47,866 bases of DNA from an uncultured Ruminococcus sp. (GCA_902777275.1 CACYTI010000012.1:115841-163706), one strand, 5' to 3'. Shown: positions 16,731 to 25,571, counted from the stretch's first letter. A program made the numbers and translations. Notes: generated from the sequence alone by a model not told the origin.

Positions 16731-17174
16731 TTAGCTATCTCCTTTCAGAGCTTTTTTCAGCTCGGGTACATATTTACGTGTGATCACGATCTGCTCGCCT
16801 GAAAACAGAACTGCGGTAAAGCGGCTGTTTAGGGCGGGTTTTATCGCACTGACTTTCATCAAATTAAGCAGGGTTGACTTTGACACGCGGAGGAAATGCT
16901 TCTCTTTGAGCATTTCCTGAAGCTCATAGAGCTTTTGCCGCGTTTCGTACACCTTGCTTTTGGTGTAGATAAAAGCTTTATTGTCCACAGATTCGATATA
17001 AATAATGTCCGATATGGATATCTCATATTGTCTTTCGTCTGCGATACCCGTAAGCTGACCCTGACGGGACTTTACAAAGGCGACGATCTCACGCACCTCG
17101 TCGCTTATACTATGGCATCGTATTTCAAGCATTTCGGGCTTATCACAGTCGATTTTTGTAATCCTTGTTTGCAT
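16731..17174 (-). CDS. LytTR-domain transcriptional regulator without receiver domain
   Basis: The protein has 147 residues. The first ~45 (MQTRITKIDCDKPEMLEIRC and following) form a small variable domain; residues 46-147 are a LytTR DNA-binding domain (ISDIIYIESVDNKAFIYTKS, LYELQEMLKEKHFLRVSKST, LNLMKVSAIKP, ITRKYVPELKKAL). There is no phosphorylatable receiver domain, so activity is likely controlled by the membrane protein encoded next, as known for LytTR/DUF3021 systems. Its start is 2 nt after the hydrolase stop. It probably regulates its own operon; the 10-bp inverted repeat at 18521-18560 is not a typical LytTR direct repeat. Confidence 0.88.
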   Translation of the reverse strand: MQTRITKIDCDKPEMLEIRCHSISDEVREIVAFVKSRQGQLTGIADERQYEISISDIIYIESVDNKAFIYTKSKVYETRQKLYELQEMLKEKHFLRVSKSTLLNLMKVSAIKPALNSRFTAVLFSGEQIVITRKYVPELKKALKGDS

Positions 17175-17176
17175 TA

Positions 17177-18499
17177 TTAATACTGAGCTTTTATATTTAG
17201 CGTTCCCTCGTTCTTTAAGTAATAGTCGAACCAGTTAAGAACGATGCTGTTTATCGTGCCAAGCGTTTCTTCGTGATCCACATCTCCGCTGCCGAGCATC
17301 GACGCAAGGAACGGGGAAATCAGAGGAAGGTCGGTAAAATCCATATGCTCAACTTCTTTGAATACGACGGTTTTGCTGACCTTTGCGTTGTCGGTAACAT
17401 ACTCATTAACGTAAGAATAACCCTTTTCGCTCTTATACTGTTCTCTATCATTATAATCCGTTTCCTTTGTGAAATCAAGAACGGGAATCGGGTACGGCTC
17501 GCTGTAATATACATTTTTGCCGTTTTCAACGCCCTTTATCTCGCCGAGCATAGTGCCGTCGAGGTTGATGACCGCATCAATATCACTGCGCTCTCTGCCT
17601 AAGGCTACCGCTGTCGCGCCGCCCAAAGAATGACCCATCAAGCCGGTCTTATCGGTATCGGTGTGACCGAGAACATTGAGAATGACGGTCTGATCGTCAG
17701 TATGCCAAGTTTCGTCAAGCGACTTGTTTTCTTTTGCAGCTTTAATGGTATCAAGTACAAAATTCTCATCGTCAACTCTGAGCTTGAGCCAGCTCTGCGA
17801 GATGGTATATACCTCCTCGTCGATTGTGTCTTCATTGATTTTGATAACGTCCTCGATGAAATCCGTGTCAACCGTTACGGTCTTTCCGTCGGTATCAGTA
17901 GTAAAGAATGAGTGGTGCGGATGGTCGAGGGCTACTACGATATATCCGTTGCTTGCAAGTTCGGCGTAGGTTGAAAAGTTACTTTGATAATAACCAAACG
18001 CGCCGTGAGAGAAGATAACAAGCGGATATTCACCCTCGGCATTCTCGGGATAATAGAAATGCGCGGGTACCTCTCTGTATGAGCCGTCGCTTTCAAACTC
18101 GTCAACCCTGTTATTATCTACGAGAATAGCGCTCGCTTCTTTTACCTTGTACTCACCCGTTGTCGGCAGTCCGTTGTAGTTGGTAAAAATAAACGCGGGA
18201 ACAAGCGAGAAGGCAATCAGAACCATTGATAACACGCAGTTGAAAACTGTCACGGGCTTTTTTCTCAGCCCGTTGGATTTCTTTCGCATGACAAGCCAGA
18301 CGATACCCGCAATTAACAGGCGAACAGCCAAAACGATCAGCGCTCCGAAAAAGCGCCACTTCATATTGACCGTCGGAATGAGAATCATACCAAGCAGCAA
18401 AACCACCTCGGCGGCTCTGATGATCGCACGGTTTCTCCGCCATGCGGCTTTCTCACGGAATTTGGTGAATGTCAAAACTACCAGTGCAATTTCCGCCAA
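17177..18499 (-). CDS. Membrane-anchored alpha/beta hydrolase (PAF-acetylhydrolase-like); start region possibly frameshifted
   Basis: The protein has about 440 residues. The N-terminal third has four hydrophobic helices, and the rest is an alpha/beta hydrolase with the oxyanion segment FSHGAFGYYQSN, the ALDHPHHSFF segment, the nucleophile elbow GLMGHSLGGATAVALG and a late histidine in VEHMDFTDL. It resembles platelet-activating-factor acetylhydrolase/chlorophyllase-like lipases; substrate unknown. The only in-frame start is TTG at 18499, which has no ribosome site. AAAGGAAG is placed properly for an ATG at 18528, which is out of frame by one base across a run of seven A (18512-18518); with eight it would read MGIIFFILFTLAEIALVVLT, a clean first membrane helix. 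First gene of the LytTR operon. Confidence 0.82.
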   Translation of the reverse strand: MAEIALVVLTFTKFREKAAWRRNRAIIRAAEVVLLLGMILIPTVNMKWRFFGALIVLAVRLLIAGIVWLVMRKKSNGLRKKPVTVFNCVLSMVLIAFSLVPAFIFTNYNGLPTTGEYKVKEASAILVDNNRVDEFESDGSYREVPAHFYYPENAEGEYPLVIFSHGAFGYYQSNFSTYAELASNGYIVVALDHPHHSFFTTDTDGKTVTVDTDFIEDVIKINEDTIDEEVYTISQSWLKLRVDDENFVLDTIKAAKENKSLDETWHTDDQTVILNVLGHTDTDKTGLMGHSLGGATAVALGRERSDIDAVINLDGTMLGEIKGVENGKNVYYSEPYPIPVLDFTKETDYNDREQYKSEKGYSYVNEYVTDNAKVSKTVVFKEVEHMDFTDLPLISPFLASMLGSGDVDHEETLGTINSIVLNWFDYYLKNEGTLNIKAQY

Positions 18500-18520
18500 C
18501 GTAAATAAGATAAAAAAATA

Positions 18521-18560
18521 ATGCCCATAATCACTCTTCCTTTTGGTTTGTTATGGGCAT
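18521..18560 (-). promoter_or_regulatory. Inverted repeat enclosing the ribosome site and ATG of the hydrolase operon
   Basis: ATGCCCATAA (18521-18530) and TTATGGGCAT (18551-18560) are perfect 10-bp inverted repeats. In the minus-strand message the 3' arm contains the ATG (18528-18526) and the loop contains AAAGGAAG. The 5' arm starts near the predicted transcription start. It could be an operator or an RNA structure that hides the start codon. Confidence 0.6.
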
Positions 18561-18589
18561 AGTATAGCTTGTTATTTTAATTTTGAAAA
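18561..18589 (-). promoter_or_regulatory. Promoter of the hydrolase-LytTR operon
   Basis: On the minus strand TTTTCA (18589-18584) and TATACT (18566-18561) are 17 bp apart; transcription would start at the edge of the inverted repeat. Confidence 0.55.
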
Positions 18590-18683
18590 TAGATTTTGCG
18601 GTAAGGTGCAAAAATCGAGGGTAAGATGCAGAACGGTATGATTATTTAAAGGTCAATTCCTTTAACTGCTATTCCGGTTTTTC

Positions 18684-18930
18684 TTAATTTCCTTTTTTAA
18701 CGCCGATTTGAACTACCTGCCCGGTTGCGGTATCGACCCGGAAAAGCCCTGTCCATGCCCAGGAAAACATTTTTGAATTATTATTTCTGCAAATATTGAT
18801 ATATCTGCTGTTAGAATTGTTGGTAAAATAATCAATAATAGATTCCGAATAAATGATAAACAAAACCGAACTAAATAATTGGGCTGTAATGATTCCTATG
18901 CATTAAACTCATCCATGCCTATCTCACCCA
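18684..18930 (-). pseudogene. Decayed small gene
   Basis: A minus-strand open frame encodes about 75 residues ending NNNSKMFSWAWTGLFRVDTA then TGQVVQIGVKKGN and a stop, which looks like real protein sequence. An ATG GAT GAG TTT (MDEF) start lies upstream in another frame, so a frameshift near 18900 is likely. No ribosome site is clear and I do not recognise the family. Confidence 0.35.
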
Positions 18931-18947
18931 AACACTATGTAATACAC

Positions 18948-18975
18948 AACAAGCCCGAGTGAACTCGGGCTTGTT
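18948..18975 (-). terminator. Intrinsic terminator of tRNA-Leu
   Basis: AACAAGCCCGAG / CTCGGGCTTGTT is a perfect 12-bp stem with a 4-nt loop, 5 nt past the CCA end of the tRNA on the minus strand. Confidence 0.8.
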
Positions 18976-18980
18976 GAGGT

Positions 18981-19063
18981 TGGTGCGCCCGACAGGAATT
19001 GAACCTGCACCCTCTCGGACTGGAACCTAAATCCAGCGCGTCTGCCTATTCCGCCACGGGCGC
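18981..19063 (-). tRNA. tRNA-Leu (anticodon TAG)
   Basis: On the minus strand the acceptor arm is GCGCCCG...CGGGCGC followed by A and an encoded CCA. The D-arm GTGGCGGAATAGGCAGACGC is typical of tRNA-Leu. The anticodon stem-loop CTGGA-TTTAGGT-TCCAG gives anticodon TAG (reads CUN, mainly CUA/CUG). A long variable arm (CCGAGAGGG region) and T-arm GGTTCAATTCC complete the fold. It has its own terminator. Confidence 0.97.
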
Positions 19064-19131
19064 ACATCTATTTTTCAACAGCTTTTCGCTGTAAATTAAC
19101 AAAACGGTAAATCAAAGAAGTATTGACACAA

Positions 19132-19799
19132 TTATTCCCGCTTATCATAAAGCTTTTCCGAATCAAATCCGTAGACGTCTAAATTGCCTACATAGCCGCA
19201 TACTCCCATTCTCGGAGAATTTACAACAGGAAGTATATAATGTTCAGTTTCATCATAATGCGCTTCCGCGCATGACTTGCAGAAAAACGGAATATCGATT
19301 TGATAAAAACAATTGCAACAGAGCTGTGTCGCGGGCTTGCCGCAAACGCTACAGGTATAAGTTTGAGCCTTGTTTCTTACAAGAAGCCTGACAGCGTTCT
19401 TCTGATATTCTCGGGTGATAGTTCCGACAAAGGAGATTTTCAGCTCAGTTGTTGAACCGAAATCGTACTCGTAGCGTAAAATGCTTCCGTCAGAAATCGT
19501 TGAAATCTTTATGCTCATAGCGATTTCTTCATAATCGCCGGCGAAAAACGCGCTCATATGTCCGCAGCATTCGAGCCAGATTTCTCTCAGAAAACCGTCC
19601 AGAGAGCGCGGGTCGATGTAAAAGGAATATCCAGATAAAGCCAATAATCTTTATCGTAAGGGAACTCTACCTTCACAATACGGCATTTTTGATTATTTCC
19701 GCCGAGGTATTCATGCGTCAGCAAATGACGCTTTGCGCCGGCCTTTGTCAATTCTTTACCGCATACAAAGCAGTTGCCTTTTGTTGTTGTCTTTGCCAT
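19132..19799 (-). pseudogene. Zinc-binding pRiA4b ORF-3-like protein split by a frameshift
   Basis: One frame starts at 19799 (MAKTTTKGNCFVCGKELTKA, then KDYWLYLDIPF) and stops near 19587. A second frame carries RSLDGFLREIWLECCGHMSA and runs to 19132 with C-terminal zinc knuckles (CSVCGKPATQLCCNC, CKSCAEAHYDETEHY). Homologous proteins read YWLY...LDxFLRxIWLECCGHxSAF as one chain, so a one-base change around 19600-19635 splits the gene. A strong promoter (19899-19927) and GAGGAG ribosome site remain. The family is found with plasmids and mobile elements; function is unknown. It could be an assembly error. Confidence 0.75.
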
Positions 19800-19898
19800 A
19801 GCCCATCGCTCCTCATTCTTACACCAAGGTATCGTTACATAAAACTGGCGTGTCTGCCGGTGGGATCGTAAGCCATTACGTTGTTTTCCTTTTACACA

Positions 19899-19927
19899 AT
19901 TATACTAAATAATCGGTTTTTTGTCAA
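19899..19927 (-). promoter_or_regulatory. Consensus sigma-A promoter of the split zinc-binding protein gene
   Basis: TTGACA (19927-19922) and TATAAT (19904-19899) on the minus strand have a 17-bp spacer. The rest of 19930-20100 shows nothing I can support. Confidence 0.8.
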
Positions 19928-20100
19928 CGCAAAATCCTTCCCAATTTCGGAAAAGAAAGGAGATAGGGGAGGTTTTTTGTTTGAGCTTTTGTCTGCCACA
20001 GCCCGAGCGCATTTTTTGCTATCTACGATTGCAAAGCCAAAGCGCATTTTATGATATCGGATAACGTGTGATTCGTCAGGCGTTTGAAAATCACGAGCAT

Positions 20101-20135
20101 AAAAAAGCCCCGGACCGGTTGTGAGGTTCGGGGCT
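20101..20135 (-). terminator. Intrinsic terminator of the symporter gene
   Basis: On the minus strand AGCCCCG pairs with CGGGGCT and is followed by TTTTTT. Confidence 0.85.
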
Positions 20136-20161
20136 GAGTGCCTAATATTTGAAAATTGAAA

Positions 20162-21706
20162 TTAATCAAGCGAGTTTTTCTGCTTTGCGGGAACCTTTTT
20201 CTCGTAGCAGGCGAACGCTTCGTCCACAAGCTTTTTGTCGGGCTTGGGGGAGAGCAGGCTCACAACGGGAACGATGATAAGTCCCGCGAGCATTGCGAAC
20301 GCGCCGCAGTTGATTGGCGACTGCAAAACAACGGGGAAAATCTGCTTTGCGAAGAGGTTGAGAAGCATGATGCCCGCGCCGAAGATGAAGCTTACCCAGC
20401 AGGCTAACTTTGTTGTCTTTTTCCAGTACAAGCCGTAGAGGAAGGGAGCGAGGAACGCGCCGGCGAGAGCGCCCCACGAAACGCCCATGAGCTGAGCGAT
20501 GAACTTAACACTCTCGTTTTTGCTCTGAGTCTGATAAATCGCGATAAACGCCGAAATCGCGATGAACACAACGATGAAGATACGGATAATAAGAACCTGC
20601 TTTTTCTCGTCCATCTTCTTGATTACATTGCCCTTGAGCAGGTCGATAGTCAGGGTAGAGGAGGACGCGATAACGAGCGAGGAAAGTGTTGACATCGACG
20701 CGGAGAGCACAAGAATAACAACAATAGCTATAAGAATTGGGGGGAGTCCCGAAAGCATCTGAGGGATTATCGCATCGAAGCCGTCCTTTGCGACGTCAAC
20801 GTCGAACAGTCTGCCGAAGCCGCCGAGGAAGTAACAGCCGCCCGCGACGATAAGAGCGAACGAGGTGGAGATAACGGTGCCTTTTTTGATATCTCTCTCA
20901 TGCTTGATAGCGTAGAACTTCTGAACCATTTGAGGAAGTCCCCAGGTGCCGAGCGAGGTGAGTATCACAACGCCCAACAGTCCGAACGGATCGGGACCGA
21001 AGAAGGAATTGAACACGCCCGGAATGTCGCTGACAGTAGGATCGTTTACCTGAGCGAGTCCGTTGAGGGCTTCCATAAAGCCGCCCTGATTAACCAGAAC
21101 AGCCGAGATAACGGCCACGATGCCGATGATCATAATGATTCCCTGAATGAAGTCGTTGATCGCCGTAGCCATGTAGCCGCCCGCGATAACGTAAATTCCC
21201 GTGAGAACGCTCATGGCGACAATGCACCAAACGTAGGGAATGTTGAACGCCATTTCAAACAGGCGCGAAAGACCGTTGTACAGAGATGCGGTGTAGGGAA
21301 TAAGAAAAATAAAGGTTATGATAGAAGCGCCGATTTTCAGACCGTTGCTGCTGAAACGCTTACCGAAGAACTCGGGCATGGTTGACGAGTTGAGATGCTG
21401 GGTCATGATCCTTGTTCGTCTGCCGAGAACCACCCACGCGAGCAGAGAGCCGATAAGGGCGTTGCCCAAGCCTATCCATGTTGAGGCTATGCCGAATTTC
21501 CAGCCGAACTGACCGGCGTAGCCGATGAAGATAACGGCAGAAAAGTACGAGGTGCCGTAAGCAAATGCCGTAAGCCACGGTCCGACGCTTCGTCCGCCGA
21601 GAACAAAGCCGCTGACGTCGGTGGCGTTTTTGCGGCAGTAAATGCCGACGCCGACCATAACGCCGAAGAACAGCACCAGCATGATGATTTTGATTGCTAA
21701 ATCCAC
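20162..21706 (-). CDS. Sodium:solute symporter (SSS family)
   Basis: The protein has 514 residues and about 13 membrane helices. The N-terminal IKIIMLVLFFGVMVGVGIYC, GFVLGGRSVGPWLTAFAYGT with SYFSAVIFIGYAG, and LSASMSTLSSLVIASSSTLT (the SxxST sodium-site helix) are family hallmarks of PutP/PanF-like transporters. It imports a solute with sodium; sequence alone suggests but does not prove proline or a related substrate. The GTG at 21706 is chosen because GGAGG lies 9 nt upstream; further upstream codons are heptanucleotide repeat DNA. It is a single-gene unit with its own terminator. Confidence 0.9.
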   Translation of the reverse strand: MDLAIKIIMLVLFFGVMVGVGIYCRKNATDVSGFVLGGRSVGPWLTAFAYGTSYFSAVIFIGYAGQFGWKFGIASTWIGLGNALIGSLLAWVVLGRRTRIMTQHLNSSTMPEFFGKRFSSNGLKIGASIITFIFLIPYTASLYNGLSRLFEMAFNIPYVWCIVAMSVLTGIYVIAGGYMATAINDFIQGIIMIIGIVAVISAVLVNQGGFMEALNGLAQVNDPTVSDIPGVFNSFFGPDPFGLLGVVILTSLGTWGLPQMVQKFYAIKHERDIKKGTVISTSFALIVAGGCYFLGGFGRLFDVDVAKDGFDAIIPQMLSGLPPILIAIVVILVLSASMSTLSSLVIASSSTLTIDLLKGNVIKKMDEKKQVLIIRIFIVVFIAISAFIAIYQTQSKNESVKFIAQLMGVSWGALAGAFLAPFLYGLYWKKTTKLACWVSFIFGAGIMLLNLFAKQIFPVVLQSPINCGAFAMLAGLIIVPVVSLLSPKPDKKLVDEAFACYEKKVPAKQKNSLD

Positions 21707-21730
21707 GAAAAAAACCTCCAGTTTTTTGAA

Positions 21731-21758
21731 TTGACAGTTGACAGTTGACAATTGACAA
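21731..21758. repeat. Heptanucleotide tandem repeat (TTGACAR x4)
   Basis: Four units TTGACAG TTGACAG TTGACAA TTGACAA lie just upstream of the symporter ribosome site. The same 7-bp periodicity is seen at 274-294, 22217-22275 and 35581-35611. Confidence 0.85.
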
Positions 21759-21826
21759 TTAATGGCGGGCTCTGCCCGCACCCGATTTGTAATAATGCTG
21801 ATTAGTAAAAATGAATATACTTAAAA

Positions 21827-22177
21827 TCAGACCTGTGCTTTGCTTGTTTTTAATATTGAGGTCAGAATTTTTTCCAATTCCTTACAATCAGCTAACAGAG
21901 AGTTAGTTTCTATTTCGGTTAAGTATTGTGTAGCATTGAGCAGTCTTAGCCAATAACTTGTTTCAGCCGCTTCTTTTAAAGAAATGGCCATTTTTGATAT
22001 AAAATCAGCTTTGCTTTGAGCTTGCTGCGCTTCCGCGATATTTGCACCTATGCTCGTGCCTGAGCGCAAAAGCTGTTTTGACAAGACATACTCATTTTTA
22101 GATTCTTTCAAATGTTTAGTTAGTTTTACAATTCTTATTGCAAAGTCAAAACTTTTCTTCTCAATAATATTATTCAT
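21827..22177 (-). CDS. Four-helix bundle protein (23S rRNA intervening-sequence protein family)
   Basis: The 116-residue product has the family pattern: KSFDFAIRIVKLTKHLKESK, VLSKQLLRSGTSIGANIAEA, and FISKMAISLKEAAETSYWLR. Members (S23/TIGR02436) form pentamers and are encoded inside 23S rRNA insertions in some bacteria but free-standing in many others; their function is not settled. The start is uncertain: MNNIIEKKSF at 22177 lacks a good ribosome site, and a TTG at 22192 is possible. It lies between two heptamer-repeat patches, which suggests it moved as a cassette. Confidence 0.85.
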   Translation of the reverse strand: MNNIIEKKSFDFAIRIVKLTKHLKESKNEYVLSKQLLRSGTSIGANIAEAQQAQSKADFISKMAISLKEAAETSYWLRLLNATQYLTEIETNSLLADCKELEKILTSILKTSKAQV

Positions 22178-22216
22178 AAAATAATAATTCAAATTTTAAA
22201 TCGGCGCAAAGCGCCC

Positions 22217-22275
22217 CTTAATTGTCCATTGTCCAATGTCCATTTTACATTAAACGGACAATTGTCCGTTGTCTA
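22217..22275. repeat. Heptanucleotide repeat patches
   Basis: AATTGTC CATTGTC CAATGTC CATTTTA (about 22219-22246) and GGACAATTGTCCGTTGTC (22256-22273) are 7-bp spaced. The second patch encodes the final residues (DNGQLSV) of the acyl-CoA synthetase. Confidence 0.8.
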
Positions 22276-23911
22276 TTTTGATCTCGTTTTGCTGTGCTAC
22301 GACGCTTTCGCCGCAGTATTTCTTGCGGAGCACGGGCTTTTCGATTTTGCCCGTCGGATTTCTCGGGACGTCGGCAAAGATGACTTTGCGCGGGCGCTTG
22401 TAGCGGGGGAGAGCCATGCAGAAGGAGTTTACCTCGTCGCTGCTCAGTTCGCGGTCGGGCTTGACCTCGATGACCGCCGCTGCGATTTCGCCGAGACGCT
22501 GGTCGGGTAGACCGATTACCGCTACGTCCTTTACAGCGTCGTGAGAACGGAGGAAATCTTCTATCTGAACGGGATAAATATTCTCGCCGCCCGAGATGAT
22601 TACGTCCTTTTTGCGGTCAACAAGATATATAAAGCCTTCGCTGTCGCGCTCAGCCATGTCGCCCGTATACAGCCAGCCCTCGTTGTCGAGAACCTCCTCG
22701 GTCGCTTTGGCGTCGCGGTAGTAGCATTTCATAACGCCGGGTCCCTTTACCGCAAGCTCTCCGACGCCGTCGGTGACCTCCTGGCGGTTTTCATCTACAA
22801 TGCGGACCTCCCAGCCGTAGCCGGGAACTCCGATAGCGCCTACCTTGTGGATATTGCCCATGCCGAGGTGAACGCAGCCGGGTCCGATAGACTCGCTCAA
22901 ACCGTAGTTTGTGTCGTACTCATGGTTCGGGAAGATCGCTTTCCAGCGCTTGATAAGGGTTGGGGGAACGGGCTGGGCGCCGATGTGCATTAATCTCCAG
23001 CGGCTCAGGTCGTACTTGCTGAGGTCGATTTGCCCGCTGTCAATAGCGTCAAGTATATCCTGCGCCCACGGAACAAGCAGCCATACGATTGAGCAGCGCT
23101 CCTCGCTTACGGTGCGGATTATCCATTCGGGGCTGACTCCGCGCAGCAGAACCGCCTTGCTGCCGGAATACAGACTGCCGAACCAGTGCATTTTCGCGCC
23201 GGTGTGATAAAGCGGAGGAATGCAGAGAAAAACGTCGTCGCGGGTCTGTCCGTGGTGTGCGTGCTCGACCTTAGCCGAGTGTGTAAGAGCGCGGTGAGCG
23301 TGAAGAATAGCCTTTGGGAAGCCCGTTGTGCCCGAGGAAAAGTATATCGCGCCGTTGTCGTCGTCGGTGATGTATACGCTCGGAGCCTGAGAAGAACAAT
23401 ATCCTATCAGCTTTTCATAGCTGTCGGCAAAGGACGGACACTCGTCGCCCACATAAAAGCAGTTTTTAACGCGTGAGATCTGAGGAAGAATGTCTTCGAC
23501 TCTTCCGATAAATTCGGGACCGAACACCAACGCGTCGGAATCGGCTTTGTTTACGCAGTAGGCGATTTCTTCGGCGGTGTATCGGAAATTGAGCGGAACG
23601 GCGATCGCGCCCGTTTTGAGAATGCCGAAATAGATCGGCAGCCAGTCAAGGCAGTTCATCAAAAGGATAGCGACCTTGTCGCCCTTTTTAATGCCGCGGG
23701 TAAGCAGCAGATTCGCAAAGCGGTTTGCCTTAACGTCAAACTCGCCCCAAGTAAGCTGCTTGCGGAACGCTCCGCTGCGGTTGGACTCGATAAGGGAGTA
23801 CTCTCGCCACGTTACGTGGGGAATGTTTTTTACTTCGGGATTTATCTCTACCAGCGCGACCTCGTCTTTAAAATATGTCGCGTTTCTGGTGAGAAGCTCG
23901 GTTATTGGCAT
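22250..23911 (-). CDS. AMP-forming acyl-CoA synthetase/ligase
   Basis: This 553-residue enzyme activates a carboxylic acid to an acyl-adenylate and then a CoA thioester. Motifs in order: A3 IYFSSGTTGFPKAI, A5 NYGLSESIGPG, A7 GWLYTGDMAERD, A8 DRKKDVIISGGENIYPVQIE, and A10 PRNPTGKIEK with the catalytic lysine before I. The chain-length specificity cannot be told; the sequence sits with the long/medium-chain acid-CoA ligases. AAGGAGA precedes the ATG. A TTGACA (23983-23978) on the minus strand may be its -35 box. The last ~15 residues come from heptamer repeat DNA and are not part of the fold. Confidence 0.92.
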   Translation of the reverse strand: MPITELLTRNATYFKDEVALVEINPEVKNIPHVTWREYSLIESNRSGAFRKQLTWGEFDVKANRFANLLLTRGIKKGDKVAILLMNCLDWLPIYFGILKTGAIAVPLNFRYTAEEIAYCVNKADSDALVFGPEFIGRVEDILPQISRVKNCFYVGDECPSFADSYEKLIGYCSSQAPSVYITDDDNGAIYFSSGTTGFPKAILHAHRALTHSAKVEHAHHGQTRDDVFLCIPPLYHTGAKMHWFGSLYSGSKAVLLRGVSPEWIIRTVSEERCSIVWLLVPWAQDILDAIDSGQIDLSKYDLSRWRLMHIGAQPVPPTLIKRWKAIFPNHEYDTNYGLSESIGPGCVHLGMGNIHKVGAIGVPGYGWEVRIVDENRQEVTDGVGELAVKGPGVMKCYYRDAKATEEVLDNEGWLYTGDMAERDSEGFIYLVDRKKDVIISGGENIYPVQIEDFLRSHDAVKDVAVIGLPDQRLGEIAAAVIEVKPDRELSSDEVNSFCMALPRYKRPRKVIFADVPRNPTGKIEKPVLRKKYCGESVVAQQNEIKIDNGQLSV

Positions 23912-24115
23912 ATGCGTTCTCCTTTTTGTTTAAATCGTGAAAATATCAGTTAATAATATCGCATGAATTTTTTGTTTTGTCAAGTATAACTAAGCTAATG
24001 AGAATATTTTTGTTGAATCCTAACAAATAAGAGGCGCTTTTTTGGTTTAAATTGCTACGCTTTAAAGCGCCTATGCTTTAAATTGTTAAAGCGAATTTTT
24101 GAAATGAATCTTCTA

Positions 24116-24144
24116 TTTACAAAACCGTTTTCAAATGGTATAAT
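24116..24144 (+). promoter_or_regulatory. Promoter of the zinc-ribbon membrane protein gene
   Basis: TTTACA (24116-24121) and TATAAT (24139-24144) are 17 bp apart; the 5' untranslated region is about 30 nt. Confidence 0.75.
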
Positions 24145-24180
24145 GTATAAAATATCAAAATCTGAACGGAAGTGTAGTAT

Positions 24181-25497
24181 ATGTTTTGCGGAAAATGCGG
24201 AAAGCAAGTTCCCGACGGCATTAAGGCTTGTCCCGAGTGCGGTTGGCAATTGCCGAAATCCGACTTTTCAAGATCTGCATCTGCGCAGTCCGAACCGTTT
24301 GACGAAAATAAAACAGTTTACGCTGAATCGCCCGTAGAACCGCGCGTCAATAAAAACCGTTCCGGGTCGTTAAAGACCGATAAACACAATTCCGGAAATG
24401 CCGGTGATCGGCAGAGGGGCAAAGCGAGCGGACCTGATAATCAAAGGTATAAGCCGCAGTCCGGAAACACATCAGGATCGGCGAGGGAGTCACGTAACGA
24501 ATACGAGCGGAAGACCGCTCCGCCTCCTCCCCGTAAGCGCATACATCATATGTCTCAGCCCGTGCCTCAGCCTGTTCATCAGCAGCCGCAGGCTCAGGAT
24601 TACCATAACAATCCTGCTCCACAAAAAAGCGGAAAAGCGGCACTGATAATCGCGATTGTCACAGCGTCGCTTGTGCTCGTTTTGATAGGCGGATATTTTG
24701 CCTCGCGTTTTTATTACCGTAATTCCGACCCGTATAAAATATCTCAGGCTGAGCAGAATATTTTGAACGGTGATATCGACAAGGGACTCAATACGATTGA
24801 AAATGTCCGGGGCGCGCAGGCGGACGCCGTAAGGGAGTTCGCGAAATTAATGAGGTGCAGAGAGGAGTATTCTTCGAACTTCAAGCCCGATAAACTGCAA
24901 GGCTCCGACGATCCCGTCAAAACAAGCTATGACAAGCTGACGGAAGCCTACATTGATTTTTCAGCATATGATGATCTTCCCGAAAAGCTGAAAAAACGCT
25001 ATAATTTGTACAGCAGCAGGCTTGCCGAGATGAGCGAAGTGCTCGCAGGTCTGAAAATGAGCGACCTGACCGACGCGCAGCGCGGCGTTTTATCATTTGG
25101 CAATCGCAAGAGGGGAGATGGTTTTACAACCGGCGATTTGGAAAACGTTATCCGTATAACCGATCCCGCAGTTAAGGCGATCGACGCGGGCGTAATGCAG
25201 AAACCGGCGTTCGGTGAGCTGAAAAGCCATTCCTCAGCGTTAGCGGTGAAGGTTATGCAGGAATTCTTTGACAATGTTTCCCTGCAGCTTGAACAGGACA
25301 AGTTTGACCTGAATGATTATCTTAGCAAGGGAAAATCGGGATTTACTCTGAAATTTGATTCACCTGACCCTGATTATCAGGCTGTAGTGAGCAACTCGCT
25401 AAAGCCTCTTAATTCCGAGGAAGACGCGTCGGCAAATTCCAATACATTATACACCGCGCTCTGCTACGCATGGATGGCGTACTCATACGATATTTAA
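24181..25497 (+). CDS. Zinc-ribbon, single-pass membrane protein of unknown function
   Basis: The protein has 438 residues. An N-terminal zinc ribbon (CGKCG at residues 3-7 and CPECG at 17-21) is followed by a ~130-residue low-complexity linker rich in Ser, Pro, Arg and Gln (including PQPVPQPVHQQPQ-like runs), then one membrane helix (AALIIAIVTASLVLVLIGGY, about 155-175) and a ~260-residue outside domain of mostly helical character without a known motif. The zinc-ribbon-plus-helix layout is common in Clostridia envelope proteins of unknown role. It has its own promoter; a terminator hairpin follows at 25572. Confidence 0.75.
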   Translation: MFCGKCGKQVPDGIKACPECGWQLPKSDFSRSASAQSEPFDENKTVYAESPVEPRVNKNRSGSLKTDKHNSGNAGDRQRGKASGPDNQRYKPQSGNTSGSARESRNEYERKTAPPPPRKRIHHMSQPVPQPVHQQPQAQDYHNNPAPQKSGKAALIIAIVTASLVLVLIGGYFASRFYYRNSDPYKISQAEQNILNGDIDKGLNTIENVRGAQADAVREFAKLMRCREEYSSNFKPDKLQGSDDPVKTSYDKLTEAYIDFSAYDDLPEKLKKRYNLYSSRLAEMSEVLAGLKMSDLTDAQRGVLSFGNRKRGDGFTTGDLENVIRITDPAVKAIDAGVMQKPAFGELKSHSSALAVKVMQEFFDNVSLQLEQDKFDLNDYLSKGKSGFTLKFDSPDPDYQAVVSNSLKPLNSEEDASANSNTLYTALCYAWMAYSYDI

Positions 25498-25571
25498 CGG
25501 CGTGATCTTGCTATATGACAATATTTCATTACAATATCAAATCACTTAACTTCAGATAAAAAAGAAACAAT

